From: a virus
DNA length: 38,274 bases
IMG/VR virus record: IMGVR_UViG_3300028559_002714
Span: 1 to 38,274 of that record
Strand: one strand, 5' to 3'
The notes under the pieces are model-generated. The model was not told the origin of the DNA. It saw nothing but the letters and a program-made list of their open reading frames with translations, and ran no database searches. Below, piece after piece: positions 1 to 8,122 of this stretch (position 1 is the first letter of the stretch; each line of letters begins with the position of its first letter). A program made the position numbers and the translations under genes.

Positions 1-1602
1 ATGAAATTGAACTATATCAAACAAATTTTAGCATTTTCTATTGTTATGCTTTTTGGGGGCATGAATCAAAATGTATACGCATTTGTAGAAGTCGATAGTA
101 TTTTCTATCGACATGTAAGTGATTTAATTTATGAAAATAAATTTGATTCGGCTGAAATCCTATTACGCAATAAATTGTCCGATGATGAAATTTCAGAGTC
201 AGTATACTTAAACTGTCATCTTCAATTGGCAAAAATGTACATGAAATTAGGCGATAAAACTAGCTGGGAAAAAGAAATCAATTTTTGTAGATTGATGGAA
301 TTATCAAAATTTTCTAATCAAATGAAAATTGAGTACTATGTTGAACTAAGTCAAGATTTTTTTAGTTTTCAAAGATATGATTCTGCCTTTCATTACGCAA
401 GTTTATACCTCAACACGATTGGAGATACAAAAACAGATAAATATGCCAATATAAAAAATATTGTAGGTTATTATTTTTTTTTAAAAGGTGATTATGATAT
501 TGCCGAAAACAATTACAATGAAGCTTTGCTTTTTTACCAAAGCATAGGTGAGACGTGCGAATTACCTATTGTGTACACAAAGCTTGCTTATTTGAAGTTA
601 AAACAAAACAAACTAGATGAAGCAATAAAATATGTAAATACTTCTTTTAAAATAGCAGATTCTTGTCAAAATAAATTATATAGATTAATTACTTTGACTA
701 CACTTAAGGAAATATATACAGAGAAAAAGGATTACAAAAATGCCTATGAAACGCTTAGCAAAATCAACGACCTTAATTCTGAATTAAATCAACAAATTCA
801 AGATCAAAATACAATTGAAATAAGAGAGCGCTACAGCATGATTGAGAAAGAAAAACAATATATTATTATAGAAAAGGACAATTCTTTTAAAAGTATAATG
901 TTGAGCTATTTGTATTTATTAATAGCTTTCCTAGTCCTATTTATTGCACTCATTTACTATTACTACTACAAAAACAAACGAGCCAATAAATTTATACAGC
1001 AACAATCTACCCAATTGCATGAACAAAATGCAGTCATCAAAGACTCGTTAAATCAACGAGAGTTTTTGTATCGTGAATTAAATCATCGAATCAAAAACAA
1101 TTTGCAGCTCATAACAAGCATGCTAAATCTTCAAGATCGATACAGCCATTACACTTCTTATAAAGAATTAATTGGCGAAATTACCCAAAAAATCAATACG
1201 ATTGCTTTGACCTATGCCAAAATGTTTGTCGATGGTCGTAGAACCAATGATATTATTAATTTGAAAGATTATATCAACGAAATTGCTCACAATGTACTCA
1301 GTAGCATCAGTCACGACAATATTCGATTAGATATACATGCGAGTGAAGTCAGCACAAACTTAGATGTTGCTATTCCGTTGGGATTGATTACAAACGAGGT
1401 TATTACAAACTCTATCAAACATGCATTTGCATATCAACCCAACCCTATCATTGCTATTTATCTCAAAGAACAAAGTGACTTTATAAACTTTACCATCGAA
1501 GATAATGGCATAGGTATCAATGAAAACTTTTCGCTAGAAAATGCCCATTTATACCCCCCAAAACGAAAAGTATTAAAAGAAATAATTCATAAAAAGTGCT
1601 AA
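1..1602 (+). CDS. Sensor histidine kinase (HisKA_2 type), disrupted by prophage
   Basis: Host membrane kinase. An N-terminal signal-like hydrophobic stretch (about residues 8-27) precedes a TPR-like helical sensor region (about 30-290). One transmembrane segment follows (about 298-323). The HisKA_2 phosphoacceptor box (RELNHRIKNNLQ) places His362, and the ATPase domain shows an N box around Asn470 and the G1 box DNGIGI at 501-506. Native coding ends at base 1549 and the last 17 residues are read from phage DNA. The G2 box and the end of the ATPase fold are lost; they survive at 37455-37595. By family knowledge the kinase would phosphorylate the LytTR regulator at 37576. The truncated protein is probably inactive as a kinase. 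Confidence 0.9.
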   Translation: MKLNYIKQILAFSIVMLFGGMNQNVYAFVEVDSIFYRHVSDLIYENKFDSAEILLRNKLSDDEISESVYLNCHLQLAKMYMKLGDKTSWEKEINFCRLMELSKFSNQMKIEYYVELSQDFFSFQRYDSAFHYASLYLNTIGDTKTDKYANIKNIVGYYFFLKGDYDIAENNYNEALLFYQSIGETCELPIVYTKLAYLKLKQNKLDEAIKYVNTSFKIADSCQNKLYRLITLTTLKEIYTEKKDYKNAYETLSKINDLNSELNQQIQDQNTIEIRERYSMIEKEKQYIIIEKDNSFKSIMLSYLYLLIAFLVLFIALIYYYYYKNKRANKFIQQQSTQLHEQNAVIKDSLNQREFLYRELNHRIKNNLQLITSMLNLQDRYSHYTSYKELIGEITQKINTIALTYAKMFVDGRRTNDIINLKDYINEIAHNVLSSISHDNIRLDIHASEVSTNLDVAIPLGLITNEVITNSIKHAFAYQPNPIIAIYLKEQSDFINFTIEDNGIGINENFSLENAHLYPPKRKVLKEIIHKKC

Positions 1603-1665
1603 AAACCGCACAAACATTACATTGTATGCAATTTTTACGAATGCAATTAATAAAACGAAAAGTAT
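1550..1665 (+). repeat. Left transposon end: two transposase-site repeats
   Basis: AAAACGAAAAGTAT occurs at 1560-1573, inside the terminal inverted repeat, and again at 1652-1665, 92 bp inward in the same orientation. The right end has inverted copies of the related core only 23 bp apart. Widely spaced left sites and tightly spaced right sites match the known Mu layout (L1 far from L2, R1 next to R2), so these are best read as transposase-binding sites. The stretch 1603-1759 contains no gene. Confidence 0.75.
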
Positions 1666-1759
1666 TATTACCTTTCAATATGACGACTTTGACCTAACAA
1701 AAATCACAGATTAATCAGACTTTGAACAACATTTAAGAGTCAACATAACAACAAATAGC

Positions 1760-2611
1760 CTACTTTTTTTTAAAAACATGAACTTCTAGTGCTGAAATGC
1801 GCTCTAATGCTGTATTAAGAATGATTTGCATGTTATTGTGTGAATTATGAAAATCATCGGAGAAGTGAATAACCGCCTCGTAAATACCTAAAACATGATT
1901 AATATCCTCCTTGTAAGGAGAGTATGTTTCGTTGTCTGATACGCATTTTATGTGTTTATCACCCGATTTATAGTACAAACGCTTTAAAACAAGCCCATCT
2001 ATTGTACATAACATGTACACCTTCCCTCCTTTTATATCAGAGATACTCTCACGTTGCTCAACTATAACCCATTCTTTGTTTTTAACAGTTGGATCCATAC
2101 TATCCCCTACAACTGGAAAACAGTAGAAAATACCCATTTTATGCGCTAATTGAGGTATTGTAAACCTTGGCAATGCCTGTAAGGACTCCTCATTATGTAC
2201 TATTTGAGCAAAGCCAGCTGCTACCTTATGCTCAACCAATACTATATTTTGCCTGCCTAGGTAGATTTCTTCATTTATTGAGTTGGGCATAGTATTGGGC
2301 ATAGTATTGGGCATAGTATTTTTTGCCAATTCTAATACCTTTTTAGGTACATTTTTATCTGACTTTTCTATCAATTTTCCTAGCTTATCACCTTTAATGA
2401 GTATATCAGATAAATTGGCATGAATCAAATCGGATTCACTTATACCAAAATATTTGGATATTCTTACCAAATCTTCAAATTTTGGAAAAGATTTGTTCAA
2501 TTCGTAATTATTCCATGTAGTCTGCTTGAATCCAAGCAATGGCTCTATATCGCTTTGTGTCAAGTCATTTGACATTCGTAGAGCCCTTAAGTTTTTACCA
2601 AAATATTCCAT
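1760..2611 (-). CDS. Prophage repressor, XRE HTH plus S24/LexA-like peptidase
   Basis: A 283-aa lysogeny repressor transcribed toward the left end. Residues 4-63 form an XRE-type helix-turn-helix. Residues 125-245 form an S24 autopeptidase domain with Ala132-Gly133 as the likely self-cleavage bond (VAAGFA), Ser171 in GDSMDP and Lys210 in LVLKRL as the Ser-Lys dyad. By family knowledge RecA filament after DNA damage would trigger self-cleavage and induction. The linker contains three exact 12-bp repeats coding for NTMP (residues 98-110). It is divergent from the early operon, with two palindromic operators in between. Phage Mu's own repressor lacks an S24 domain, so this switch is more lambda-like. 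Confidence 0.93.
   Translation of the reverse strand: MEYFGKNLRALRMSNDLTQSDIEPLLGFKQTTWNNYELNKSFPKFEDLVRISKYFGISESDLIHANLSDILIKGDKLGKLIEKSDKNVPKKVLELAKNTMPNTMPNTMPNSINEEIYLGRQNIVLVEHKVAAGFAQIVHNEESLQALPRFTIPQLAHKMGIFYCFPVVGDSMDPTVKNKEWVIVEQRESISDIKGGKVYMLCTIDGLVLKRLYYKSGDKHIKCVSDNETYSPYKEDINHVLGIYEAVIHFSDDFHNSHNNMQIILNTALERISALEVHVFKKK
2285..2320. repeat. 12-bp tandem repeat (3 copies) in repressor linker
   Basis: Three exact tandem copies of GGGCATAGTATT lie inside the repressor gene. Read on the minus strand they encode repeated Asn-Thr-Met-Pro in the linker between the HTH and the peptidase domain. The unit is a multiple of three, so copy-number changes would alter linker length without breaking the frame. 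Confidence 0.9.
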
Positions 2612-2625
2612 ATTATAAATTTATA

Positions 2626-2660
2626 TACCAAACAATTTGGTAATATCAAATAGTTTGGTA
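2626..2660. promoter_or_regulatory. Paired repressor/Cro-type operators
   Basis: Two 17-bp palindromes lie 18 bp centre to centre between the divergent repressor and HTH genes. O1 at 2626-2642 is TACCAAA-CAA-TTTGGTA (perfect). O2 at 2644-2660 is TATCAAA-TAG-TTTGGTA (one mismatch). A weaker TACCAAA half-site is at 2596-2602 inside the repressor start. The position and dyad symmetry are typical for repressor and Cro/Ner binding. I could not place a convincing promoter next to them. Confidence 0.8.
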
Positions 2661-2686
2661 ATATTTGCGTTACAATAATACGCAGA

Positions 2687-2929
2687 ATGAACAAAAGTAG
2701 TGAAATAAAAACAAATAGTATCAAACCTAATAAGCATGTTACTGTAGGTATGGTGGCTGAAACTGTTGGATGTAGCAAGACGATGGTACACCAAGTATGG
2801 AGCGGATATAGACGTAGTGAGAAGAAAAAAGGCGAAGCAATAGAGGTTGCCACACTACTCCTAAATGAATGTATAGACACAGGTATAAAAAAAGCCAAAG
2901 AGTTAATTGGCGCTGTGCAAGAAGATTAG
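2687..2929 (+). CDS. Small HTH regulator (Cro/Ner-like)
   Basis: An 80-aa protein and the first gene of the rightward early operon, directly downstream of the two operators. Residues 18-45 (VGMVAETVGCSKTMVHQVWSG) look like a helix-turn-helix, with basic residues just after. By position it matches Mu Ner or lambda Cro, a small second regulator that would bind the same operators and shut down repressor or early transcription. The function is inferred from position and fold; no specific family was recognised. Confidence 0.75.
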   Translation: MNKSSEIKTNSIKPNKHVTVGMVAETVGCSKTMVHQVWSGYRRSEKKKGEAIEVATLLLNECIDTGIKKAKELIGAVQED

Positions 2930-2977
2930 TCAAGTATCCCGACTAGTGCAATGTGGTGCGAGATGCACACAAAAAAA

Positions 2978-3046
2978 CCTCCGTGTAAAGCTCTCGATGC
3001 TGATTGAATTTAGACCCCAAGACGCAAAGAGAGCCACGGACGGAGG
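2978..3046 (+). promoter_or_regulatory. Stem-loop enclosing the transposase start
   Basis: GCTCTC (2990-2995) pairs with GAGAGC (3029-3034), CCGTG (2981-2985) with CACGG (3035-3039), and CCTCC (2978-2982) can pair instead with GGAGG (3042-3046). The loop contains the TTG start at 3004. A smaller hairpin (TAGTC 2927-2931 with GACTA 2941-2945) lies upstream. The structure could limit transposase translation, but that is inference from pairing alone. Confidence 0.55.
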
Positions 3047-5088
3047 CAAAGACAAAAGTAAATGAAAAAACTATAATACAAACATACTTGCAATTAATCA
3101 ACGACATATTATACTTCAGCTACATCGAACTCGTGCCAAAAGTACTTACTAAGACTAATTATGACTGGCACAAGTCGAAAGGCAATATTATCGTTGTAGG
3201 TCGTGGTGGTAATGGTCGAGAAGTATTAATACAAGCTGATTCATTGCCTCGTAAATACGCTGAGCTTGCTAAGATGCTAGTATGTGGCGGTATGGAAATG
3301 GGCGAATACTACCTCAAAAGTAAAATTGTAAACTGGTTACCTCTAGTACCTGAAAAAGATAAGCAAGCTATATTTGAGTATAGAATCCAAAAGCAACTAA
3401 ACGACTTTGAAACTGGCGAGCAAAGCCAAGTTGATAAGAGTGGCCTACCCATGTCAGCAATTGAAATGTATATGCTTGAGGTACGTTGGATTTTACTCAT
3501 GCAGGAAGGTTACAATAGATACAAAAAAGAACTACTCACGCTCGATATTCGAAGTAAGGAGCAATTCAGAATGCTATGTATTTCGGTTGCGAAAAGTAAA
3601 GGTGTAAAGTTTGGAACTAATATGGTAGCCCTTCGTAGAGACAAAATAGCCAAATACGAAAAGCAAGGTATAATAGGCATTATAAGTGGCAAATGGGGTA
3701 ATAAAAGTGCCGAAAAAGTAAGTGACGAATGCTTGCAAACACTGATTAACCTGTACGGAGATCGTACAAAACCAAGTACTAAAAAGGTAACTAAGGCCTA
3801 CAACAATATAGCCACTGCCCAGGGCTGGGATACCGTGACCGAACAAACTGTGTTTAATAACCTGCAAAAGCCTGAAATAAAACAAGTCTGGACATTGGGC
3901 AGACATGGTTATGAAGTATGGAAACGTGATTACCAATACACTGCATCACGATTTAGAGCTACGCTACCAAATGCTTTGTGGATAGGCGATGATACCAAAG
4001 TTAACCTTTGGTACTATGATGCCAAAGGTGTAAAAGCAAGTCTACAAGTGTATGCTATAGTAGACAGCCATAGTGGTTACTGGCTTGGACGTGCATACGC
4101 TGAAAACAAAGAAGGAAAGTCTATCCAAGCAGAACACGTACGCAATGCATTTGGAGATAGCGTAGTAAAGAGCGGAGGCTACATGCCATTTCAGATGCTA
4201 TACGATAATGATGGAGCCAATAACTTCTTTGAACGACTTAATACAGTACACTTCCCTTGTATGCCCTACAATGGACAAAGTAAATACATAGAACGAATGT
4301 TTAAAAAGGTGCAAGAAGGCTTTATGGCTGACGACCCAGCATTTACTGGAATGAATATCCAAAGCAAAACAGACCAAAGTAAGCGAATATTAGCTGATGC
4401 TACACCATACAGCAATAAAGAAGAAGCGATAAAAGCCTCTGAGTTTTGGTTTGAGGTGATGAATAATACAAAGGACGAACGCACAGGATTAAGCTCTAAA
4501 GAAAAGTACTACTCAACCCTAAACGAAGAAGCCCGCAAAATGACTGATATAGATGCGTTTGAAATATTGTACGAATGGAATAAGGACACCATTACAATGA
4601 CTAAGAATGGCTTTAGAATGCAACATAATAAACGTGAATTACTCTATGATGTGCTAAACGATAACCAAATCGACATAGCATTTTATGAAGAAAATGTGAA
4701 AAGAGAATTCAAAATAAAATACAACCCTCGCGATATGAACAAAATAGCGCTTTACACCACCGACGAACGATACATAGGTGTAGCGCAAACTAAAAACAGA
4801 CTTGCTGAAGCTGTACAGGATTACCGACCAGATGAACGCATGATGATTAACGAGGTCTTGCTTGTTAAAAAAGCACAGAAAACAACGGTACAACGAAAAC
4901 TAAAAATTGCAAGCGATGTGTGTGATGCAGATACACTGCTAGGTATGGGACACAAGCATGTATCTAAAGCGGTTCTAAACCAAGCCGAAGCTGATATGTA
5001 TACTGGCTATCACGAACAACAAATAAAAGCCGAAGATATGGTTCTAAGCATAGAGCAGGAGCAACGAGCAAGAGCAAGACGGCAATAA
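3004..5088 (+). CDS. MuA-like DDE transposase
   Basis: A 694-aa transposase, slightly longer than Mu A (663 aa). It should bind the end repeats and carry out strand transfer for integration and replicative transposition. The rve-like catalytic core contains IGDDTK (Asp329/330), a second acidic motif YDNDGA (Asp401/403) and the Glu of KYIERMF (Glu430), read as the DDE triad. The spacing from second Asp to Glu is shorter than in Mu. The N-terminal region should contain DNA-binding domains and the basic C-terminus (ARARRQ) the region that contacts MuB. The frame opens at a TTG (3004); the next in-frame Met is about 90 residues later and would remove conserved sequence, so TTG is preferred. The ATPase gene follows 34 bp later. 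Confidence 0.93.
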   Translation: MNLDPKTQREPRTEAKTKVNEKTIIQTYLQLINDILYFSYIELVPKVLTKTNYDWHKSKGNIIVVGRGGNGREVLIQADSLPRKYAELAKMLVCGGMEMGEYYLKSKIVNWLPLVPEKDKQAIFEYRIQKQLNDFETGEQSQVDKSGLPMSAIEMYMLEVRWILLMQEGYNRYKKELLTLDIRSKEQFRMLCISVAKSKGVKFGTNMVALRRDKIAKYEKQGIIGIISGKWGNKSAEKVSDECLQTLINLYGDRTKPSTKKVTKAYNNIATAQGWDTVTEQTVFNNLQKPEIKQVWTLGRHGYEVWKRDYQYTASRFRATLPNALWIGDDTKVNLWYYDAKGVKASLQVYAIVDSHSGYWLGRAYAENKEGKSIQAEHVRNAFGDSVVKSGGYMPFQMLYDNDGANNFFERLNTVHFPCMPYNGQSKYIERMFKKVQEGFMADDPAFTGMNIQSKTDQSKRILADATPYSNKEEAIKASEFWFEVMNNTKDERTGLSSKEKYYSTLNEEARKMTDIDAFEILYEWNKDTITMTKNGFRMQHNKRELLYDVLNDNQIDIAFYEENVKREFKIKYNPRDMNKIALYTTDERYIGVAQTKNRLAEAVQDYRPDERMMINEVLLVKKAQKTTVQRKLKIASDVCDADTLLGMGHKHVSKAVLNQAEADMYTGYHEQQIKAEDMVLSIEQEQRARARRQ

Positions 5089-5122
5089 AAATTTCAAACT
5101 TTAAAATACAAAACCCCTTAGT

Positions 5123-6052
5123 ATGATTAACGAAACAACAAAACTACAGATTCAACAAGCAATGCTTCAATACATTGCAGAGCAAAACATCAGCGAAAGA
5201 AGATTTGCGGAAATAACCAAAGTAAATGGCTCATACATTAATGCCATTAAGCAAAGCAACTGGAACAACTTTCAAACTGGAGGTAAAAGCATTGCAATTA
5301 AAGACAGCTACTTTGAAAGAATAGCAACTTGTATAAAATTTGCTTATGAAATTACCTACTGGAAACATTTTGATACCGACAACTTCCTATTAGTACGCAA
5401 AGCTTGCAACAAAGCCAAAAAGAATCGCAGTAGAATTGGTATAGATGGATTTACTGGAAGTGGTAAAACATATGCCCTAGAAGCCTACAAGCGTGAACAT
5501 GTAGCTGAGACCTTTTTAGTCAAGTGTAGTGGCGATATGAACCCAAAAGACTTTATGCTAGCAATAGCTGAAGCAGTTGGTTCGGATGTTATTGGAAGTC
5601 GTTATCACTTGCGCAAAAGCATAGTAAAACGACTTTTAGAAATGCATAGACCTGTACTTATCATAGATGAAAGCGAAAATGTAAAAAAAGAGCCTGTACT
5701 AGATGCAATAAAAGGCATGTGTGATGAATTAGAGGGCAAATGCGGCATTGTTTTATGCGGTGTAGATATAAAGGACAAGTTCTTAAAACTAAGCGAAAAA
5801 AAGAAATATTGTTACCCTCAAATAAACCGACGATTCAACGGCTCATGGTTCAAGATGTTTACACTTTCAGAGGATGACATCAGAAAGGTTTGCAATGAAG
5901 TAGGTATAGAAAGCAATGGAGCTATCCAGTACCTGATTAGAAATGTAAAGGATTATGGACACCTAGCTCATGTGATCAGTGAAGCTTTACAGGAATCACA
6001 AGATACAGGCAAACCAGTAACAGCCGAAATGCTACGCATTCTTAACTCATAA
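5123..6052 (+). CDS. MuB-like transposition target ATPase
   Basis: A 309-aa AAA+ protein. Residues 1-60 resemble the N-terminal helix-turn-helix of MuB (ISERRFAEITKVNGSYINAIK). Walker A is GFTGSGKT at 109-116 and Walker B is VLIIDE at 178-183. By family knowledge it binds target DNA with ATP, recruits the transposase complex and gives target immunity. It directly follows the transposase, the order seen in Mu (A then B). Confidence 0.92.
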   Translation: MINETTKLQIQQAMLQYIAEQNISERRFAEITKVNGSYINAIKQSNWNNFQTGGKSIAIKDSYFERIATCIKFAYEITYWKHFDTDNFLLVRKACNKAKKNRSRIGIDGFTGSGKTYALEAYKREHVAETFLVKCSGDMNPKDFMLAIAEAVGSDVIGSRYHLRKSIVKRLLEMHRPVLIIDESENVKKEPVLDAIKGMCDELEGKCGIVLCGVDIKDKFLKLSEKKKYCYPQINRRFNGSWFKMFTLSEDDIRKVCNEVGIESNGAIQYLIRNVKDYGHLAHVISEALQESQDTGKPVTAEMLRILNS

Positions 6053-6061
6053 ACTAATACA

Positions 6062-6451
6062 ATGAATCAGCTAAAAAAACAAATTGAACTTTACAAAACC
6101 AACAGAAAGCATATAGAACGTATGCTTAAATGGACTCCCCTTGAATATGCGGAGTTTCAATGGGAAATGATGGAAGATTATATTCTATCGTTTAGTGGTG
6201 GAGATGTTGAATCACTAGAACTATATGGAAGAAGTACATCCTTTCGTAAATGGTGGGTAAATCAATGGAACTTGAGAGACCTAATCATAGTTGAAGAATT
6301 AGAATATTTGGCTTTCACTCACGACATGCGCATACACTACAAACACATTCACAGTGCCCCTTACCTACTTAAAAATACCATACTCCAAGATGGAGAAAGC
6401 ATGGTAGTAGGTAGGGTTATAGATGAACTACATCAGCGAAAAAATAAATAA
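6062..6451 (+). CDS. Hypothetical early phage protein, 129 aa
   Basis: Not recognised. It begins 10 bp after the MuB-like gene and is clearly part of the early operon. The product is soluble and predicted mostly helical, with many aromatic residues in the middle (KWWVNQWNLRDL). No signal peptide, membrane segment or catalytic motif is visible. Position suggests an accessory to transposition or early replication, but nothing in the sequence shows this directly. Confidence 0.75.
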   Translation: MNQLKKQIELYKTNRKHIERMLKWTPLEYAEFQWEMMEDYILSFSGGDVESLELYGRSTSFRKWWVNQWNLRDLIIVEELEYLAFTHDMRIHYKHIHSAPYLLKNTILQDGESMVVGRVIDELHQRKNK

Positions 6452-6455
6452 TAAG

Positions 6456-6848
6456 ATGCAACAGGATATCCATTTAAAAATTACTCCAGGACAAAAGTTG
6501 GTTTTGACAATTACAATTGAATCTGTAACTGTTGAAAACTATGAAACAGGTTCAAAACCTAGCTTGGAAAGCATATTAAAAAAGGTTAGCGAAGTAAGTA
6601 ATCTTGATGTTCAGAGCATCATACTTAAAAGCAAAAAAATGGAGTTTTTGCTACCTCGATATGCATTTTGTCACATTGCTCACAAAGTATACGGATATTC
6701 ATTAAAGAGCGTAGGTAAAACGATCAATAGACATTATACCTCTGTAATCAATGCTTGTACTGAATTGCAAAACCTTAGAAATCAAAATATATCCGATGCT
6801 GTTATTCTTATTAAAAAACTTCAAACACATTACCCTGTAGTATTATGA
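6456..6848 (+). CDS. DnaA domain IV-like DNA-binding protein
   Basis: A 130-aa protein from ATG 6456 (an upstream ATG at 6423 would add 11 residues but overlap the previous gene by 29 bp). The C-terminal half (LPRYAFCHIAHKVYGYSLKSVGKTINRHYTSVI in parts) follows the pattern of the DnaA C-terminal domain: an RQ-AM-L-A-like helix, a helix-turn-helix, and a signature resembling GRDHTTVxxA (here NRHYTSVINA). There is no AAA+ domain. It probably binds specific DNA, perhaps in replication or regulation. The stop overlaps the next start (ATGA), suggesting coupled translation. Confidence 0.72.
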   Translation: MQQDIHLKITPGQKLVLTITIESVTVENYETGSKPSLESILKKVSEVSNLDVQSIILKSKKMEFLLPRYAFCHIAHKVYGYSLKSVGKTINRHYTSVINACTELQNLRNQNISDAVILIKKLQTHYPVVL

Positions 6849-7174
6849 AAAAAGTAACCTTAAAATTGAGTTGGGATGAAATGAATACATTGAGTGTTTA
6901 CATTGATTCAACTATAAATCAATACCCTGAAGAACTTCCCAAAGCCTATAAATGGCAATGGAGGCTTGTTCAAAGTGTCATGATATTGTGGTCAATCAAG
7001 TTAAAGCAAAAATGTGTGTTTAAAAAATCTACCCCATTTAAGCTTTCCTTAGATGTACCTCAAGCCAGTGCATTTATGCTATTCTTTGGTTGGAATGCAG
7101 ATATGAAAATTACAACCCACTTAGGCATAACTGTCCTAAAGATTCAAAATGAAATAAACCAACAATTACAATGA
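6845..7174 (+). CDS. Hypothetical early protein, 109 aa
   Basis: Not recognised. It is joined by 4-bp ATGA overlaps to both the DnaA-like gene before it and the small gene after it, so it belongs to a translationally coupled early cluster. It has a moderately basic N-terminal half rich in Trp and Lys (KAYKWQWRLVQSVMILW) and no clear signal peptide. Function unknown. Confidence 0.7.
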   Translation: MKKVTLKLSWDEMNTLSVYIDSTINQYPEELPKAYKWQWRLVQSVMILWSIKLKQKCVFKKSTPFKLSLDVPQASAFMLFFGWNADMKITTHLGITVLKIQNEINQQLQ

Positions 7175-7383
7175 TTAAAATTTCTTTAACTGACCATAGA
7201 TTAATTGAAGCGCATGCCCTTCGAATAAAGATAGAGAAACTGTCGCAATGGATGCAGCTCTACCGAGATAACAAACTCAATGGCGAAAGCAATAGGCATG
7301 CAATCAATGTACTAACCCTATTACATGAAGCACAGATACAACAAAAACTTTTTAATAATCAACAAAAACAATTTATAAAATGA
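7171..7383 (+). CDS. Hypothetical early protein, 70 aa
   Basis: Not recognised. A short helical protein rich in Gln, Leu and Lys, with ATGA overlaps at both ends (7171-7174 and 7380-7383). The tight coupling to the DUF3164-like gene downstream supports a real gene despite its size. Confidence 0.65.
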   Translation: MIKISLTDHRLIEAHALRIKIEKLSQWMQLYRDNKLNGESNRHAINVLTLLHEAQIQQKLFNNQQKQFIK

Positions 7384-8036
7384 AACTAAAAGATTTAACA
7401 CCCGCTCAAATTAAAGAACTCAAACAACAACTCAAAGAAGAAGAAAAAACGTTGAATGAGCAACGTAAAGTATACAAGAAAAAGGTAAACGACACAGTGC
7501 CTGAAATTATAGTAATGCTGAAAGAACTCAGTAAAATAATTTCAGTGGCTAAAGGTAATGTTTACGAAAAACTCGAAGGGCTGATCACTGAAAAAGCAGA
7601 AGCCTATCAAAAAGAGGAAACTCAACAAACGCATTCGTTTAGCACTGAAGATGGTTGTGCTACAGTTACAATTGGATTTAGAGTAAATGACTCTTGGGAT
7701 GATACTGTTAATGTTGGTGTACAAAAAGTCAAAGAATTCATTAGTTCGATGGGCAAAAATTCAGAAACAAGGGCTTTGACCAATACAATTTTAGAGCTAT
7801 TGAGCAATGATTCAAAAGGTAATTTGAAAGCCAGTAGAGTACTTCAACTCAACAAATTTGCTCAAGAAATCAACAATGCAGAATTCACAGATGCAATAAA
7901 AATCATTCAAGATGCTTATCGACCTATTCGAACCAAACAATTTGTTAGTGTTCGATACAAAAATGAGCGTGGAGAAATAATTGAATTACCGTTGAGCATT
8001 ACGGACGCTCCAATGGTAGTTACTAAGAATGTTTAA
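7380..8036 (+). CDS. DUF3164 family protein
   Basis: A 218-aa protein. The N-terminal third is a charged coiled-coil (KELKQQLKEEEKTLNEQRK). The C-terminal part ends with the pattern typical of DUF3164 of Mu-like phages: a KASRVLQL helix, DAIKIIQDAYRPIRTKQFVSVRYKNERG and a final ELPLSI. The family is found in early operons of transposable phages, where its biochemical role is not established. Its presence supports the Mu-like assignment. Confidence 0.8.
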   Translation: MKLKDLTPAQIKELKQQLKEEEKTLNEQRKVYKKKVNDTVPEIIVMLKELSKIISVAKGNVYEKLEGLITEKAEAYQKEETQQTHSFSTEDGCATVTIGFRVNDSWDDTVNVGVQKVKEFISSMGKNSETRALTNTILELLSNDSKGNLKASRVLQLNKFAQEINNAEFTDAIKIIQDAYRPIRTKQFVSVRYKNERGEIIELPLSITDAPMVVTKNV

Positions 8037-8056
8037 CTAAGGGGTTAGTAAACAAA

Positions 8057-8099
8057 CTCCCTGCTGGCAGTCATATTAGGTTCGAGGCCTAAAGGGGAG
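8057..8099 (+). ncRNA. Compact structured RNA element with T-arm-like hairpin
   Basis: In the 86-bp gap after the DUF3164 gene, CTCCC (8057-8061) can pair with GGGAG (8095-8099). They enclose a small CTG/CAG hairpin and a 5-bp stem TTAGG/CCTAA with 7-nt loop TTCGAGG (8076-8092). That last hairpin has the stem length, loop length and TTCGA sequence of a tRNA T-arm. There are no D or anticodon arms, so it is not a tRNA. It may be a leader or processing structure for the downstream genes. Confidence 0.4.
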
Positions 8100-8122
8100 C
8101 GAAACACAAAATCAAAAAAAGA

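Noticed and set aside
1550-1559. A 6-bp target duplication TTATAC (1549-1554 and 37450-37455)
   Set aside because: Using it to rejoin the flanks puts the kinase out of frame with an early stop, and the terminal inverted repeat would lose its matching TATA ends; CATT restores the frame.
2285-2320. Tandem repeats as a CRISPR array
   Set aside because: Units of 12 bp are contiguous, without spacers, and lie inside a coding frame.
2587-2898. Leftward 103-codon frame opposite the operators and HTH gene
   Set aside because: It crosses the operators and overlaps the HTH gene in antisense; its sequence is hydrophobic low-complexity typical of a shadow frame.
8057-8099. Possible tRNA gene
   Set aside because: Only a T-arm-like hairpin and a closing stem are present; the D and anticodon arms are missing and the length is far too short.
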